This document shows positions 28,846-38,035 of a stretch of 64,000 nt of DNA, piece after piece. Position numbers and translations under genes: made by a program. The notes under the pieces were generated by a model, which made no database searches, was not told where the DNA came from, and saw only the letters and a program-made list of their open reading frames with translations. This DNA comes from Legionellaceae bacterium (lineage in GTDB: Bacteria > Pseudomonadota > Gammaproteobacteria > Legionellales > Legionellaceae): assembly GCA_029210085.1 (NCBI GenBank), contig JARGPP010000002.1:1-64000 (forward strand). Reading direction: 5' to 3'. Within the stretch, counting starts at the first letter, position 1, and each line of letters opens with the position of its first letter.

Positions 28846-29827
28846 ATATCCCGACCCAACGTTTGAAACACATCTAAAAAAAACACTTGCTCCCATCTAT
28901 ATTTTGATGGGACAAGATTCCTTTTTACTGAATAAAGCCGCTCTAGCACTGAAAAAAACATGGCATGAAACACATGCCCCCAATGAGGTCGAAGAAAAAC
29001 GTATTGCTCTTGAACATGCCAATGATTGGAATGAGCTCGTTCAAGAAGCCAATACGCTTTCATTATTTCATGAACAGTTAATCATTGATGCGGCTTTTAA
29101 TAAAAAAATTTTTGATGCAAAAACCAAAACAATCTTGAATGCCTATGCCACAAGTCCTAGCACGCGATGTATGCTAATATTACGTGCACCCCTGATAACA
29201 GCCAAACAATGTGCTGAGCTTAACAAGCATCCAAGTGTTGAGTTCATCTCAATTCAATCACTCAATCCAGGCGCTGAAATAAACTGGATAAAACAACAAT
29301 TAAAACAACAAAAGCTCAACTATACTGACAATATTCCAAAGTTAATTCAAGCATATACCCAAGGCAGCTTGCATGCTGCAAACCAAACGATTGAACGCCT
29401 GGCACTAACTCACGAACCTCATACCGAGTTAACCTCTAAAGATGTTCAGGAACAGCTTGTCGATCAAAGACAATATAAACTCTATGAAATCTCGGGTGCT
29501 TGTCTTGATGGCAATCCTAAAAATGCTTTAAGTCTCACCAGGCGGGCACAACACGATCAAGTAGAACCCACCCTGATACTGTGGTTTATCACACAAGAAC
29601 TACGCCTACTTGAACAGCTTGCGGCAGGTGCATCTTACCAAGCCTTAAAAATTTATAGCTTTCGTACCCAGCAATATCAACGGGCTACCCAGCGCTTATC
29701 GGCTAATACTATCTATCAATTACTTCAAACATGCCAAATGCTCGACACACATATTAAATCCGGTAATAGTAAACAAACTTGGCTATTCATCGAACAACTC
29801 ATTATTGCTTTTTCTAAGCCAATATAA
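28838..29827 (+). CDS. holA: DNA polymerase III delta subunit
   Basis: Clamp-loader subunit that opens the beta sliding clamp. The 329-residue protein matches HolA in length and layout: an N-terminal part with PIYILMGQDSFLLNKAA, the TLSLFHEQLIID segment, a central helical part with YTQGSLHAANQTIERL and a C-terminal collar domain with SLTRRAQHDQVEPTLILW and ELRLLEQL. It is the last gene of the lnt operon; leuS-lptE-holA order is standard in gammaproteobacteria. Confidence 0.92.
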   Translation: MIKYPDPTFETHLKKTLAPIYILMGQDSFLLNKAALALKKTWHETHAPNEVEEKRIALEHANDWNELVQEANTLSLFHEQLIIDAAFNKKIFDAKTKTILNAYATSPSTRCMLILRAPLITAKQCAELNKHPSVEFISIQSLNPGAEINWIKQQLKQQKLNYTDNIPKLIQAYTQGSLHAANQTIERLALTHEPHTELTSKDVQEQLVDQRQYKLYEISGACLDGNPKNALSLTRRAQHDQVEPTLILWFITQELRLLEQLAAGASYQALKIYSFRTQQYQRATQRLSANTIYQLLQTCQMLDTHIKSGNSKQTWLFIEQLIIAFSKPI

Positions 29828-30136
29828 TGGCCTGCGGTCAATAAACAACAGCTCTCGTTACCGAAATATCTGCTCGTACGCAAGGAGGATCATCTCTAGC
29901 ACATAGGCCTAATCAGCGTTCTGTCCCCATCGCTCATGGAGTTTCGAAATTATTTATGATATATATTTACTTACATTGATTATTTTTATGTCATTGAACA
30001 AGATATGATAAATTGAAGCGACATTATGCATCGATTTTGGCAATGGCATGTTCATATATTTGGCTTACCATCTAATTAAGACAACTGGAATAGTATGCCT
30101 GATGCTGAGTCCAACACCCAATAACAAGGAGGAGAG
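29828..30136. other. Non-coding gap after holA
   Basis: No gene or clear terminator is seen. The stretch is AT-rich in its second half. It ends with a strong ribosome-binding site, AAGGAGGAGAG, just before the broken GIY-YIG reading frame. Confidence 0.4.
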
Positions 30137-30411
30137 ATGAAGTTATTTTATGTTGATGTCATGGCGATTAAACGCAATGGTACTCTGTTGCCGGTTCAAT
30201 ATCTAATCTAATTAAACGTGTTTGGGAACATAAAAATAAGGTGAATTTAGGATTTATAGTCAAGTATAATGTTCATATGTTCGTCTATTATAAAATGTAT
30301 GAGACCTATGTGGAGGCTGTCCGCCGTGAGAAACACTCAAAAAATTGGCCAAGACAAAAATTCGCTGAGGGTGTACTTCAACCCTCAGCATATAATAGTT
30401 TAAATTTCTAA
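30137..30411 (+). pseudogene. Frameshifted GIY-YIG endonuclease remnant
   Basis: The ATG at 30137 follows AAGGAGG and opens MKLFYVDVMAIKRNGTL, a degraded form of the YYVYILASKRNGTLY start of small GIY-YIG (UPF0213) proteins. The frame then stops; the homologous continuation lies in another frame from about 30184: SNLIKRVWEHKNKV, KYNVHMFVYYKMYE and REKHSKNWPRQ. So one frameshift splits the gene. After WPRQ the expected C-terminus is missing and the frame runs through the frr terminator to 30411. Key Tyr residues (YIG) are also changed. A dead, truncated gene. Confidence 0.8.
30356..30389 (-). terminator. Rho-independent terminator of the rpsB-tsf-pyrH-frr operon
   Basis: A 9-bp perfect stem, gctgagggt (30364-30372) with accctcagc (30381-30389), loop of 8 bases, is followed on the minus strand by GAATTTTTG. 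It lies 11 bp beyond the frr stop, inside the GIY-YIG remnant. Confidence 0.85.
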
Positions 30412-30957
30412 CAATTCTTTTTCTTTATGGACTAAAAAAGCATCCATCTCAGCAATGAATTTATCAGTAAGCTTTTGAATACTCTCGTTTGCTCGACGTT
30501 CTTCATCTTCTGAAATTAACTTTTCTTTAACAGAATCTTTGAGTTGCTGATTAGCGTCACGACGAATATTTCGTATTGAAACGCGCCCTTGTTCTGCTTC
30601 TGCTTTAACAACTTTAATCATTTCTTTGCGGCGCTCTTCGCTCAAAGGCGGCATAGGCACACGAATCATATTACCGGAAGGTGCTGGATTTAAGCCTAAA
30701 TCAGAGGTTAAAATTGCTTTTTCAATGACTGGCATCATTGTTTTTTCAAAAGGCACCACAGACAGCATACGCGCATCTGCAACCGTAACATTAGCAACCT
30801 GATTAAGTGGTGTTGGATTACCGTAGTAATCAACGCGAACATGATCAAGTAAAGCTGGACTTGCCCGTCCCGTTCGTATTTTTGACATTTCATGCTGGAG
30901 TGACTCAACGGCTTTTTCCATCCGTTTTTCTGCATCCCGCTTAATACTATCGCTCAT
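30400..30957 (-). CDS. frr: Ribosome recycling factor
   Basis: Splits post-termination ribosomes together with EF-G. The 185-residue product has the standard length and motifs: [51 protein letters not shown] and [12 protein letters not shown]. Its ATG lies 11 bp inside the end of pyrH. Confidence 0.98.
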   Translation of the reverse strand: MSDSIKRDAEKRMEKAVESLQHEMSKIRTGRASPALLDHVRVDYYGNPTPLNQVANVTVADARMLSVVPFEKTMMPVIEKAILTSDLGLNPAPSGNMIRVPMPPLSEERRKEMIKVVKAEAEQGRVSIRNIRRDANQQLKDSVKEKLISEDEERRANESIQKLTDKFIAEMDAFLVHKEKELLEI

Positions 30958-31690
30958 GCTGTTCTCCTACAATCGTTCCGATGGGTTCACCTTGAATAAT
31001 TCGTTTTAAAACGCCAGGTGCTGTCATATCAAAAACTTGCAAGGGCAAGCCATGATCTTGACACAAACAAATCGCTGTTAAATCCATGACCTGCAAATTT
31101 TTGGTCAAAATATCATGATACGTCAATCTATCATATCGTGTAGCATCAGGATTTTTAACTGGATCTGAAGAATAAATACCATCTACTTTTGTGGCTTTCA
31201 GCACCACATCAGCTTCCATTTCAATACCTCGCAAACAGGCTGCAGAATCCGTCGTAAAAAAAGGATTTCCTGTTCCTGCCGCAAAAATAATCACTTCTTT
31301 ATTTTTTAAGTGTGCCATGGCTTTTCGATGGTGATATGAATCAACCACACCCAGCATCGAAATAGCTGACATGACACGTACTGAAAGGCTGGCACGCTCA
31401 AAAGCATCCCGCAAAGCAAGCGAATTCATCACCGTTGCAAGCATTCCCATATGGTCACCTGTTACCCGACCAAGTCCGGCTTCAGACAATGCTTTACCAC
31501 GAAACAAATTACCACCACCAATGACAATAGCCACTTCAACACCCATGGCAACTAACTCAGAAACTTCTCTTGCCATTCTATCTAGTACGACTGGGTCAAT
31601 ACCAAAAGAGACACTCCCCATCAGGGCTTCGCCACTGTATTTGATGAGTACCCGCTCATACTTTAAGGGTGTTTTAGTGGCGTCACTCAT
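30947..31690 (-). CDS. pyrH: UMP kinase
   Basis: Phosphorylates UMP to UDP; a hexameric amino-acid-kinase fold enzyme. The 247-residue protein shows [53 protein letters not shown] and [13 protein letters not shown], all diagnostic. The ATG overlaps the tsf stop (ATGA). Confidence 0.98.
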   Translation of the reverse strand: MSDATKTPLKYERVLIKYSGEALMGSVSFGIDPVVLDRMAREVSELVAMGVEVAIVIGGGNLFRGKALSEAGLGRVTGDHMGMLATVMNSLALRDAFERASLSVRVMSAISMLGVVDSYHHRKAMAHLKNKEVIIFAAGTGNPFFTTDSAACLRGIEMEADVVLKATKVDGIYSSDPVKNPDATRYDRLTYHDILTKNLQVMDLTAICLCQDHGLPLQVFDMTAPGVLKRIIQGEPIGTIVGEQHER

Positions 31691-32562
31691 GCGTCGCGAA
31701 CCTGTGACATGACTTCTTCAACAAAGTTATCTTCTTTTTTCTCGATACCTTCGCCCACTTCGATGCGTGTAAAAGACAACACTTCAGCATTCTTTTCTTT
31801 CAAAAGATCAGCAACCGTTTGGCTTGGATTTTTCACAAAATCTTGGCCTAACAAACTCACCTCAGCAAGAAACTTTTTAATGCGTCCATCAACCATTTTT
31901 TCAATGATGGCATCTGGCTTTCCACTTTCACGTGCTTGTGCCACAAAAATTTCACGCTCACGTTGAATTTCTTCAGCAGGTACTTGTTCAGCACTCACAA
32001 CCAAAGGTTTGCTTGCTGCAATATGCATGGCTAAATCTTTAGCTAATGCTTCACTACCTTGCTTCATTGAAACTAAAACACCAATTCGTGTTCCATGTAA
32101 ATAACCACCAATTGCTTCATCAGACTCAACAAAAGCAATACGTCTTACTTTAATATTCTCACCAATTTTAGCAATCAAGGCACGACGCGCTTCATCAACT
32201 GTCCCATCAGATACCTGCATATTTGAAACCACATCTACATCTTCTGAGCCAGAAGCAAGTGCTGCAGTTGCAACTTGTTTTGCAAATTCAATGAAGTTTG
32301 AATCACGTGCAACAAAATCAGTTTCACTGTTGACTTCAACCAACACTGCGCGACGTGCGTCGTCTGATGCACAAAAAACTACAATACCTTCTGAAGCCAC
32401 ACGATCAGCTTTTTTATCAGCTTTAGTTTGGCCTGCTTTTCGCAGCTCAAGAATCGCATTCTCCATATCACCATCTGTTGCAACTAAAAACTTTTTGCAC
32501 TCCATCATAGGTGCGCCTGTGCGTTCACGTAGCTCTTTCACCATAGCCGCAGTAATCGACAT
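31687..32562 (-). CDS. tsf: Elongation factor Ts
   Basis: Nucleotide-exchange factor for EF-Tu. The ATG at 32562 gives 291 residues and has GGAG seven bases upstream; the frame is open 13 codons farther without a better site. The N-terminal UBA-like domain reads [20 protein letters not shown], followed by [16 protein letters not shown] and the core with GVLVSMKQ and MHIAASKP. Confidence 0.98.
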   Translation of the reverse strand: MSITAAMVKELRERTGAPMMECKKFLVATDGDMENAILELRKAGQTKADKKADRVASEGIVVFCASDDARRAVLVEVNSETDFVARDSNFIEFAKQVATAALASGSEDVDVVSNMQVSDGTVDEARRALIAKIGENIKVRRIAFVESDEAIGGYLHGTRIGVLVSMKQGSEALAKDLAMHIAASKPLVVSAEQVPAEEIQREREIFVAQARESGKPDAIIEKMVDGRIKKFLAEVSLLGQDFVKNPSQTVADLLKEKNAEVLSFTRIEVGEGIEKKEDNFVEEVMSQVRDA

Positions 32563-32618
32563 ATTAATTCTCCAAAAAAGAGCGGTATAAAACCGCCCCA
32601 AATATAGTGTTAAAGCGC

Positions 32619-33479
32619 TTATTCAGCAGCTTTTTTCTCTGTTGCTTCTTTTTCAGCAGCTGCTTTTTTAGGCTCAGCTTTTGCTGCAATGCTCTCTTTT
32701 TTAGTTTCAACTTTAGCTGCAGCCTTTACAGGTTTTTTAGCGGGTACATCATCGTCAGACACTTCTACAAAATCAGACTCATCAACACCACCAGTCGTGT
32801 CTCCTGCTTTTACATCTAAAATAGCATCAGCAATTGTACGAATATAAATATCAACTGCACGCATTGAATCATCATTTCCAGGAATAACATAATCAATATT
32901 ATCTGGATCATTATTGGTATCTACAACACCAATTACCGGAATTTTTAAGCGGCGCGCTTCTTCAACTGCAATATGTTCAAACCCGACATCAACCACAAAC
33001 AATGCGTCAGGCAACCCAGCCATGTCTTCAATACCACCTAAACTACGATCAAGCTTTTCAAGTTCACGCGTCAACATCAACGCTTCTTTTTTAATCATGC
33101 CTTCAAACTTACCTTCTTCACGCATTTTTTTCAGTTCTTTCAAACGAAAAATAGACTGACGAACGGTTTTATAATTTGTGAGCATTCCGCCTAACCAACG
33201 ATGATCAACATAAGGCATGCCACAACGTATTGCATTTTCTCGAATTGAATCTTGTGCTGCACGTTTTGTACCGACAAATAAAATTTTTGCTTTATTAGAT
33301 GCCAAACGCCCCACATGATTTTCAGCGTCTTGCAACATAGGCAATGTTTTTTCAAGATTAATGATATGAATTTTATTTCGCGAACCAAAAATATACTGTT
33401 CCATTTTAGGGTTCCAGAAACGAGTTCTGTGTCCAAAATGTGCACCTGCTTGAAGCAGTTCTCTCATACTTACAGCCAT
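32619..33479 (-). CDS. rpsB: 30S ribosomal protein S2 with Ala/Lys/Glu-rich tail
   Basis: Small-subunit protein binding late in assembly. The ATG at 33479 (GGAG six bases upstream) opens [20 protein letters not shown], the standard S2 start; [17 protein letters not shown] and [21 protein letters not shown] follow. The product has 286 residues against 241 in E. coli: the extra 45 or so at the C-terminus are low-complexity Ala/Lys/Glu ([14 protein letters not shown]). Such tails occur in some other bacteria. First gene of the operon. Confidence 0.98.
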   Translation of the reverse strand: MAVSMRELLQAGAHFGHRTRFWNPKMEQYIFGSRNKIHIINLEKTLPMLQDAENHVGRLASNKAKILFVGTKRAAQDSIRENAIRCGMPYVDHRWLGGMLTNYKTVRQSIFRLKELKKMREEGKFEGMIKKEALMLTRELEKLDRSLGGIEDMAGLPDALFVVDVGFEHIAVEEARRLKIPVIGVVDTNNDPDNIDYVIPGNDDSMRAVDIYIRTIADAILDVKAGDTTGGVDESDFVEVSDDDVPAKKPVKAAAKVETKKESIAAKAEPKKAAAEKEATEKKAAE

Positions 33480-33580
33480 TATACTCTCCAGGGTTAGGCC
33501 TCCACGCCTCCCATCACACACCCCTTTAGTGGGGACCCCGCATGATGTGACGAAACGTGTGTGTCGTTAAAATCGCCGTA
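33480..33580 (-). ncRNA. rpsB leader: probable S2 autoregulatory 5' UTR
   Basis: Between the promoter and the rpsB ATG lie about 100 bases with strong pairing potential. On the minus strand CACACAC (33557-33563) can pair with GTGTGTG (33515-33521), enclosing a CCCC-ACTAAA-GGGG hairpin. Gammaproteobacterial rpsB leaders are known to fold into a conserved structure through which S2 represses its own operon; the position and repeated CA/GT arms fit that. The match to the published structure was not tested. Confidence 0.55.
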
Positions 33581-33610
33581 CTTATACCATACTTTTGGGG
33601 AAAATATCAA
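33581..33610 (-). promoter_or_regulatory. Promoter of the rpsB operon
   Basis: On the minus strand TTGATA (33605-33610) is followed by an 18-base spacer and TATAAG (33581-33586). The boxes are near consensus for the housekeeping sigma factor and lie about 100 bases before rpsB, as expected with a long leader. Confidence 0.7.
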
Positions 33611-33617
33611 TTGAGAA

Positions 33618-33645
33618 ACAAAAAAGCCCCATTTCTGGGGCCTTC
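33618..33645 (-). terminator. Rho-independent terminator after the orf at 33.7-34.7 kb
   Basis: On the minus strand GCCCC-AGAAAT-GGGGC is followed by six T. It lies just beyond the stop at 33658 and before the rpsB promoter, isolating the two units. Confidence 0.85.
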
Positions 33646-33657
33646 AAAGTTTTATTT

Positions 33658-34692
33658 TTAACGACCACCAAATACTCTACCCGTTAAATGCACCGTGCTT
33701 GGTGTGAATGTATCATCCTCTTCCTCTTCATTCAAATCAAATATTGGGCGCCGCAGCGGAGATTGCCCTACGCTAGCTCCTGATCTTATATTTTCCCACA
33801 TGCCTGTCGTACCAGAATGTAGAGGACCCGATGAAGGACCTCTTAGTGCTGGACCCGATGAAGGATCTCTTAGTAGTGAATCCGATGAAGGACCTCGACC
33901 GTCCGATGATTCAGGCTCTTCAAATAATGTGTTAACAAACTTCTCGCCCATTTCTGCTTTCACTTTTTTACTTTCCGTTGTTTCAGGACGCTGAAAAAAG
34001 CTTCCAACCAAATGACGAGCATCAGAAGAAACTAAAAGCAGTGGTGAAAAAATGATTCCAACTAAAACGCCTAACAACGCTACACCGGCCGCTTTAATAT
34101 AATCAGCCATGGTTGATTGACCCATTTTTCGATAAACAAGTGAATAATCATTCACTGCGCTCATGAAAGACTTTTTAAAGGCTTCTTGATCTGATTTTTT
34201 ACCATTACTCACTGCATATGCTAATGACAAACAAGTAGCCTTAATATAAAACGATGTATGCGGGTTAATGCTCGCATCAATTTCCGTCAATGTATTCATG
34301 ACAACACGCTTTATTTTCTCTTGTTCTTTTTTATTACCCAGGATCTCGAGTAAAGCAAGCATTGCTTTGTGCTGATGCCCAGCTTTAGCCAAATTAGGAT
34401 TACGCTCATCATCCTCAGAATCAATACGTTCAGGCTTCTCAAATAACAGCTTAAAAGGAGCACTATCTTCCTCTAGTTGCGTAGCTAGCGACTCAGCAAC
34501 AGTCGCACTGGCTTTCACATCACTTTCAGCCAATCGTTTGGTTAACAAGGCAAAAAAACTAGCCGTATCAGCGAGCACCACGACTTTTGTTTTAGCATCT
34601 ATTTTTAAAACTTGATTTAACTCAGCTGTCTTAGTTGCTATTGCCATCCCAACCTGCGCTAAAAAAGCTTGTGCTTTTTGTGGATCCATCAT
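33658..34692 (-). CDS. Unknown protein with one membrane hairpin and Pro/Ser repeats
   Basis: A 344-residue protein of unknown family. Residues 1-195 are helical and soluble. A hydrophobic stretch at about 201-222 ([19 protein letters not shown]) can span or dip into a membrane. The C-terminal third is disordered, with three 9-residue repeats of the type DPSSGPALRG (27-bp DNA repeats), then an acidic run LNEEEEDD and a short basic tail. No signal peptide. The layout (helical N-part, membrane anchor, disordered tail) recalls Legionella effectors, but nothing proves secretion. Flanked by its own terminator. Confidence 0.75.
   Translation of the reverse strand: MMDPQKAQAFLAQVGMAIATKTAELNQVLKIDAKTKVVVLADTASFFALLTKRLAESDVKASATVAESLATQLEEDSAPFKLLFEKPERIDSEDDERNPNLAKAGHQHKAMLALLEILGNKKEQEKIKRVVMNTLTEIDASINPHTSFYIKATCLSLAYAVSNGKKSDQEAFKKSFMSAVNDYSLVYRKMGQSTMADYIKAAGVALLGVLVGIIFSPLLLVSSDARHLVGSFFQRPETTESKKVKAEMGEKFVNTLFEEPESSDGRGPSSDSLLRDPSSGPALRGPSSGPLHSGTTGMWENIRSGASVGQSPLRRPIFDLNEEEEDDTFTPSTVHLTGRVFGGR
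33824..33904. repeat. 27-bp tandem repeat, three copies
   Basis: Units begin at 33824, 33851 and 33878, each with ccgatgaaggacctc or a one-base variant. Copies 1 and 2 differ at few positions; copy 3 is more diverged. The length is a multiple of three, so copy-number changes keep the frame of the overlapping gene. Confidence 0.85.
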
Positions 34693-35052
34693 ACAACACC
34701 TCTCATTACTTTTAAAAAAACAAATTTGGTTAATTATACATCAAATAAATCATAAATCAACCCCTTTAAAGGGTGTAATTACATATTCGTTAATATATAG
34801 CGCAATATAACATCATCAATCAATAGATAAAGCCATAACCCTTGCTTGCATACCAAACATCAGTGCAGATTCATGTTTTAAAAACAGAGTTGTCTCAATA
34901 TATCTCACCCAATCGACCGACCGATGATAGTAAGCAGACGCAATTGCCCCTATTTTTACGCCATATGATCAAGACAAAATAGACAAGAATCTAACAAACT
35001 GATACCATCACACGCCTTATTCCTACCTGTTTATTTTTTGACGTTTCTACCT
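34693..35052. promoter_or_regulatory. Divergent intergenic region with a 12-bp palindrome
   Basis: About 360 bases without a gene separate two divergent genes. The perfect palindrome ccctttaaaggg lies at 34762-34773, close to the start of the minus-strand unknown gene, and could be an operator. The remainder holds no frame or RNA gene that I can support. Confidence 0.4.
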
Positions 35053-36396
35053 ATGGCTAAAAAACTCTTTATTAAAACCAATGGCTGCCAGATGAATGAA
35101 TATGACTCATCTAAAATGCTCGATGTATTACGTGCGGCTCATGGCCTTGAAAAAACAGATAACCTCACAGAAGCTGATGTGATTTTACTGAATACTTGCT
35201 CGATTCGTGAAAAAGCACAAGAAAAAGTATTTTCTCAGCTGGGCCAATGGCGCAAGTACAAACAAAACAACCCACATGTGGTTATTGGCGTGGGAGGCTG
35301 TGTTGCTAGCCAAGAAGGCCGTGATATTATCAAACGCGAGCCACTCGTTGACTTGGTCTTTGGTCCACAAACTTTACATCGCTTACCTCAAATGCTTGAA
35401 GAACACTGGGCAACCCAAAAACCCGTGGTTGATATCTCTTTTCCTGAAATTGAAAAGTTTGACCATTTGCCAGCTCCACGTGCAGAAGGCCCTGTTGCAT
35501 TTGTTTCAATTATGGAAGGCTGTAGCAAATATTGTAGCTATTGTGTTGTGCCTTATACACGAGGCGAAGAAATTAGCCGGCCATTTGACGATGTCCTTGC
35601 TGAGTGCTATCAACTCGCAGAACAAGGTGTGCGCGAAATTAATTTACTCGGTCAAAACGTCAACGACTACCAAGGCAACATGCATGAAGGAGACACTGCT
35701 GATTTAGCCTTACTGATTCAATATATTTCAGCCATCGAAGGCCTAGATAGAATTCGCTTTACAACGTCACATCCTCTCGCCTTTACTGATAATTTGGTCA
35801 ATGCTTTTGCTGAAGTTCCAGAACTTGCAAACCACCTCCACCTCCCGGTTCAAAGTGGTTCTGATCGTATTCTCGGTCTCATGAAACGTGGCTATACAGC
35901 ACTTGAATTTAAATCTAAAATTAGAAAACTCAGAAAAGTTCGCCCTGATATTAGGCTGTCAACCGATATTATTGTGGGCTTTCCAGGGGAAACGGAGCAA
36001 GATTTTGAAGATACTTTAAACCTTGTACACGACATTGGCTTTGACTTGTCATTTAGTTTTATTTTTAGTGCAAGACCAGGTACACCTGCTGCGAACTTGC
36101 CTGATGACACGCCCATGGACATCAAAAAACAACGCCTTAAAATTTTACAAGACCGCCTCTTACTGCAAGCCACACGCTACAGTGCGGCCATGGTAGGTGG
36201 CACACATCGCGTACTCGTAACAGGCCCATCCAAGAAAAACCCAGAGCAATGGGCCGGTCGTACAGAGTGTAATCGTGTGATTAATTTTGACGGGCCTGAT
36301 AACCTACAAGGTCAATTTGTTAATATTCATGTCACAGAAGCACAGCCAAACTCTTTACGTGGCCGCCTAGTAGACGAGTTACTCTGTGTCGAATAA
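35053..36396 (+). CDS. miaB: tRNA-2-methylthio-N6-isopentenyladenosine synthase
   Basis: Radical-SAM methylthiotransferase that modifies i6A37 of tRNAs. The 447-residue protein has the N-terminal UPF0004 domain with three cluster Cys ([25 protein letters not shown]), the radical-SAM motif Cys-SKY-Cys-SY-Cys (about residue 157), and a C-terminal TRAM domain. The ATG at 35053 gives [12 protein letters not shown]; an upstream in-frame TTG at 35038 is less likely. It overlaps rluD by 11 bp. Confidence 0.96.
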   Translation: MAKKLFIKTNGCQMNEYDSSKMLDVLRAAHGLEKTDNLTEADVILLNTCSIREKAQEKVFSQLGQWRKYKQNNPHVVIGVGGCVASQEGRDIIKREPLVDLVFGPQTLHRLPQMLEEHWATQKPVVDISFPEIEKFDHLPAPRAEGPVAFVSIMEGCSKYCSYCVVPYTRGEEISRPFDDVLAECYQLAEQGVREINLLGQNVNDYQGNMHEGDTADLALLIQYISAIEGLDRIRFTTSHPLAFTDNLVNAFAEVPELANHLHLPVQSGSDRILGLMKRGYTALEFKSKIRKLRKVRPDIRLSTDIIVGFPGETEQDFEDTLNLVHDIGFDLSFSFIFSARPGTPAANLPDDTPMDIKKQRLKILQDRLLLQATRYSAAMVGGTHRVLVTGPSKKNPEQWAGRTECNRVINFDGPDNLQGQFVNIHVTEAQPNSLRGRLVDELLCVE

Positions 36397-37366
36397 AGCA
36401 GAATTAATTGTTCCTGAACACTTAGCCGGCGAACGTGTTGACCGCATACTTGCGCAACTTTTTCCTGCCTTTTCGCGTGCCCAACTCACAACCTGGCTGA
36501 AAGATGGTTTTATTACGATTAATCAAGATATTTTAAAACCTAAAATAAAACTCAAAGGTGGCGAGACCATCATTTTGAATCGACCGCCTGAGTCTCCTCT
36601 TCCCGCCACTGAACAGTTACACCCTGAAGCCATTGCTCTTGATATTGTATTTGAAGATGAAGCGCTGCTTGTGATTAATAAACCTGCTGGCCTTGTTGTA
36701 CATCCTGGTGCGGGTAATCCAACGGGCACGCTCGTCAATGCTTTGCTTTATCATGACAGTACACTCAATCAACTACCACGTGCAGGCATTGTTCATCGTC
36801 TGGATAAAGACACTACAGGACTTTTACTGGTTGGTAAAACACTTGAAACTTACACGGCATTAGTTCGACAAATGCAAGCGCGGGATATTGACCGTCATTA
36901 TGTTGCACTTGTACAAGGACATATTGTCGGCGGTCGTACACTCACAACAGGCTATGGCCGTCATCCACGTCATCGCCTTAAGATGGCTGTTTGCACCGGC
37001 GGAAAAGAAGCCATCACAAACTACTCGGTAAAAAAACATTATCCAACTGCATATGCAACCCTGCTCAATCTGAAGCTGATGACAGGACGCACCCACCAAA
37101 TTCGAGTGCATATGGCACATATCCATCATCCTATTTTAGGTGACACGCTCTATAGTGGCCGTCCTAAGCATCCTAAAAACTTAAATGATCATGCACGTGA
37201 ACTTTTTTTAAACTTTAAACGCCAAGCACTACATGCCGAAACTTTGAGCTTTAATCATCCAACTCAAAATAAACGCTTGACTTTTACAGCCCCTCTGCCG
37301 GATGATTTCCAAGCACTACTGAATGCTTTGGATGATACACAACATGCAAACACCTCATTATCTTGA
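36386..37366 (+). CDS. rluD: 23S rRNA pseudouridine synthase D
   Basis: Makes pseudouridines 1911, 1915 and 1917 in helix 69 of 23S rRNA. The 326-residue protein has an S4 domain ([20 protein letters not shown]), then the RluA-type catalytic motif [18 protein letters not shown] with the essential Asp, and [19 protein letters not shown] start lies 11 bp inside miaB. The next gene, pgeF, follows with overlap, an arrangement shared with E. coli (rluD-yfiH). Confidence 0.94.
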   Translation: MSNKAELIVPEHLAGERVDRILAQLFPAFSRAQLTTWLKDGFITINQDILKPKIKLKGGETIILNRPPESPLPATEQLHPEAIALDIVFEDEALLVINKPAGLVVHPGAGNPTGTLVNALLYHDSTLNQLPRAGIVHRLDKDTTGLLLVGKTLETYTALVRQMQARDIDRHYVALVQGHIVGGRTLTTGYGRHPRHRLKMAVCTGGKEAITNYSVKKHYPTAYATLLNLKLMTGRTHQIRVHMAHIHHPILGDTLYSGRPKHPKNLNDHARELFLNFKRQALHAETLSFNHPTQNKRLTFTAPLPDDFQALLNALDDTQHANTSLS

Positions 37367-38009
37367 AGCCAATTGGCCTGCTAAAAAACATATTCGTGCG
37401 CTCACCGTCACCTATCCAGAAAATTTTACTGATATAAAACAGGACTTGAATCTGCCAACCGAACCTATGTGGCTTAAGCAAATTCATACCAATATTTGTG
37501 TGCGTGTCGAAGAAGATGACTTACGAGAAGCCGATGCCACCATTACCCGTAGTCAGCAGCACCCTTTAGTTATCAAAACGGCTGACTGCCTCCCTATTTT
37601 ACTCTGTGATCAAGCAGGCTCTGAAATTGCTGCCATTCATGGCGGCTGGCGCGGGTTACTCAGTGGCATTATCGAGAACACGCTTTCAAAATTTGATGCA
37701 CAGCCCAATCAACTGATGGCCTGGACCGGACCTGCTATTTGTGACAACTGCTTTGAAGTGGGTTCAGAAGTCCCTGAAGCATTTATCCAAAAATATCCCT
37801 ACACAAAAACAGCTTTTCGTGCAGCTGACACGCCAAACAAATATTGGGGGAATCTCGCGCTCATTGCTGAACTGATTTTAAGGCATCACTCCGTTCAGCA
37901 TATCTATCATTCGGGTGCTTGTACTTTCGAGGAAGAAAATAAATTTTACTCCTACCGAAGAGGTAAACAAACCGGTAGAATGGCGACGCTCATTTGGTTT
38001 AATTATTAA
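37344..38009 (+). CDS. pgeF: Peptidoglycan editing factor PgeF (YfiH/Lacc1 family)
   Basis: A 221-residue multicopper-like polyphenol oxidase-fold protein; in E. coli it removes L-Ser wrongly added to UDP-MurNAc. Family metal-site motifs are seen: KTADCLPILLCD, AIHGGWRGLLSGI and the end YSYRRGKQTGRMATLIW. The ATG at 37344 is preferred to one at 37323 because [12 protein letters not shown] resembles family starts. It overlaps rluD by 23 bp. Confidence 0.9.
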   Translation: MQTPHYLEANWPAKKHIRALTVTYPENFTDIKQDLNLPTEPMWLKQIHTNICVRVEEDDLREADATITRSQQHPLVIKTADCLPILLCDQAGSEIAAIHGGWRGLLSGIIENTLSKFDAQPNQLMAWTGPAICDNCFEVGSEVPEAFIQKYPYTKTAFRAADTPNKYWGNLALIAELILRHHSVQHIYHSGACTFEEENKFYSYRRGKQTGRMATLIWFNY

Positions 38010-38035
38010 CACGCATACTACTATGGATGACTTAT

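Noticed and set aside
35207-35707. Open frame of about 165 codons overlapping miaB in another frame
   Set aside because: Lies wholly inside the well-supported miaB coding region and has no domain sense.
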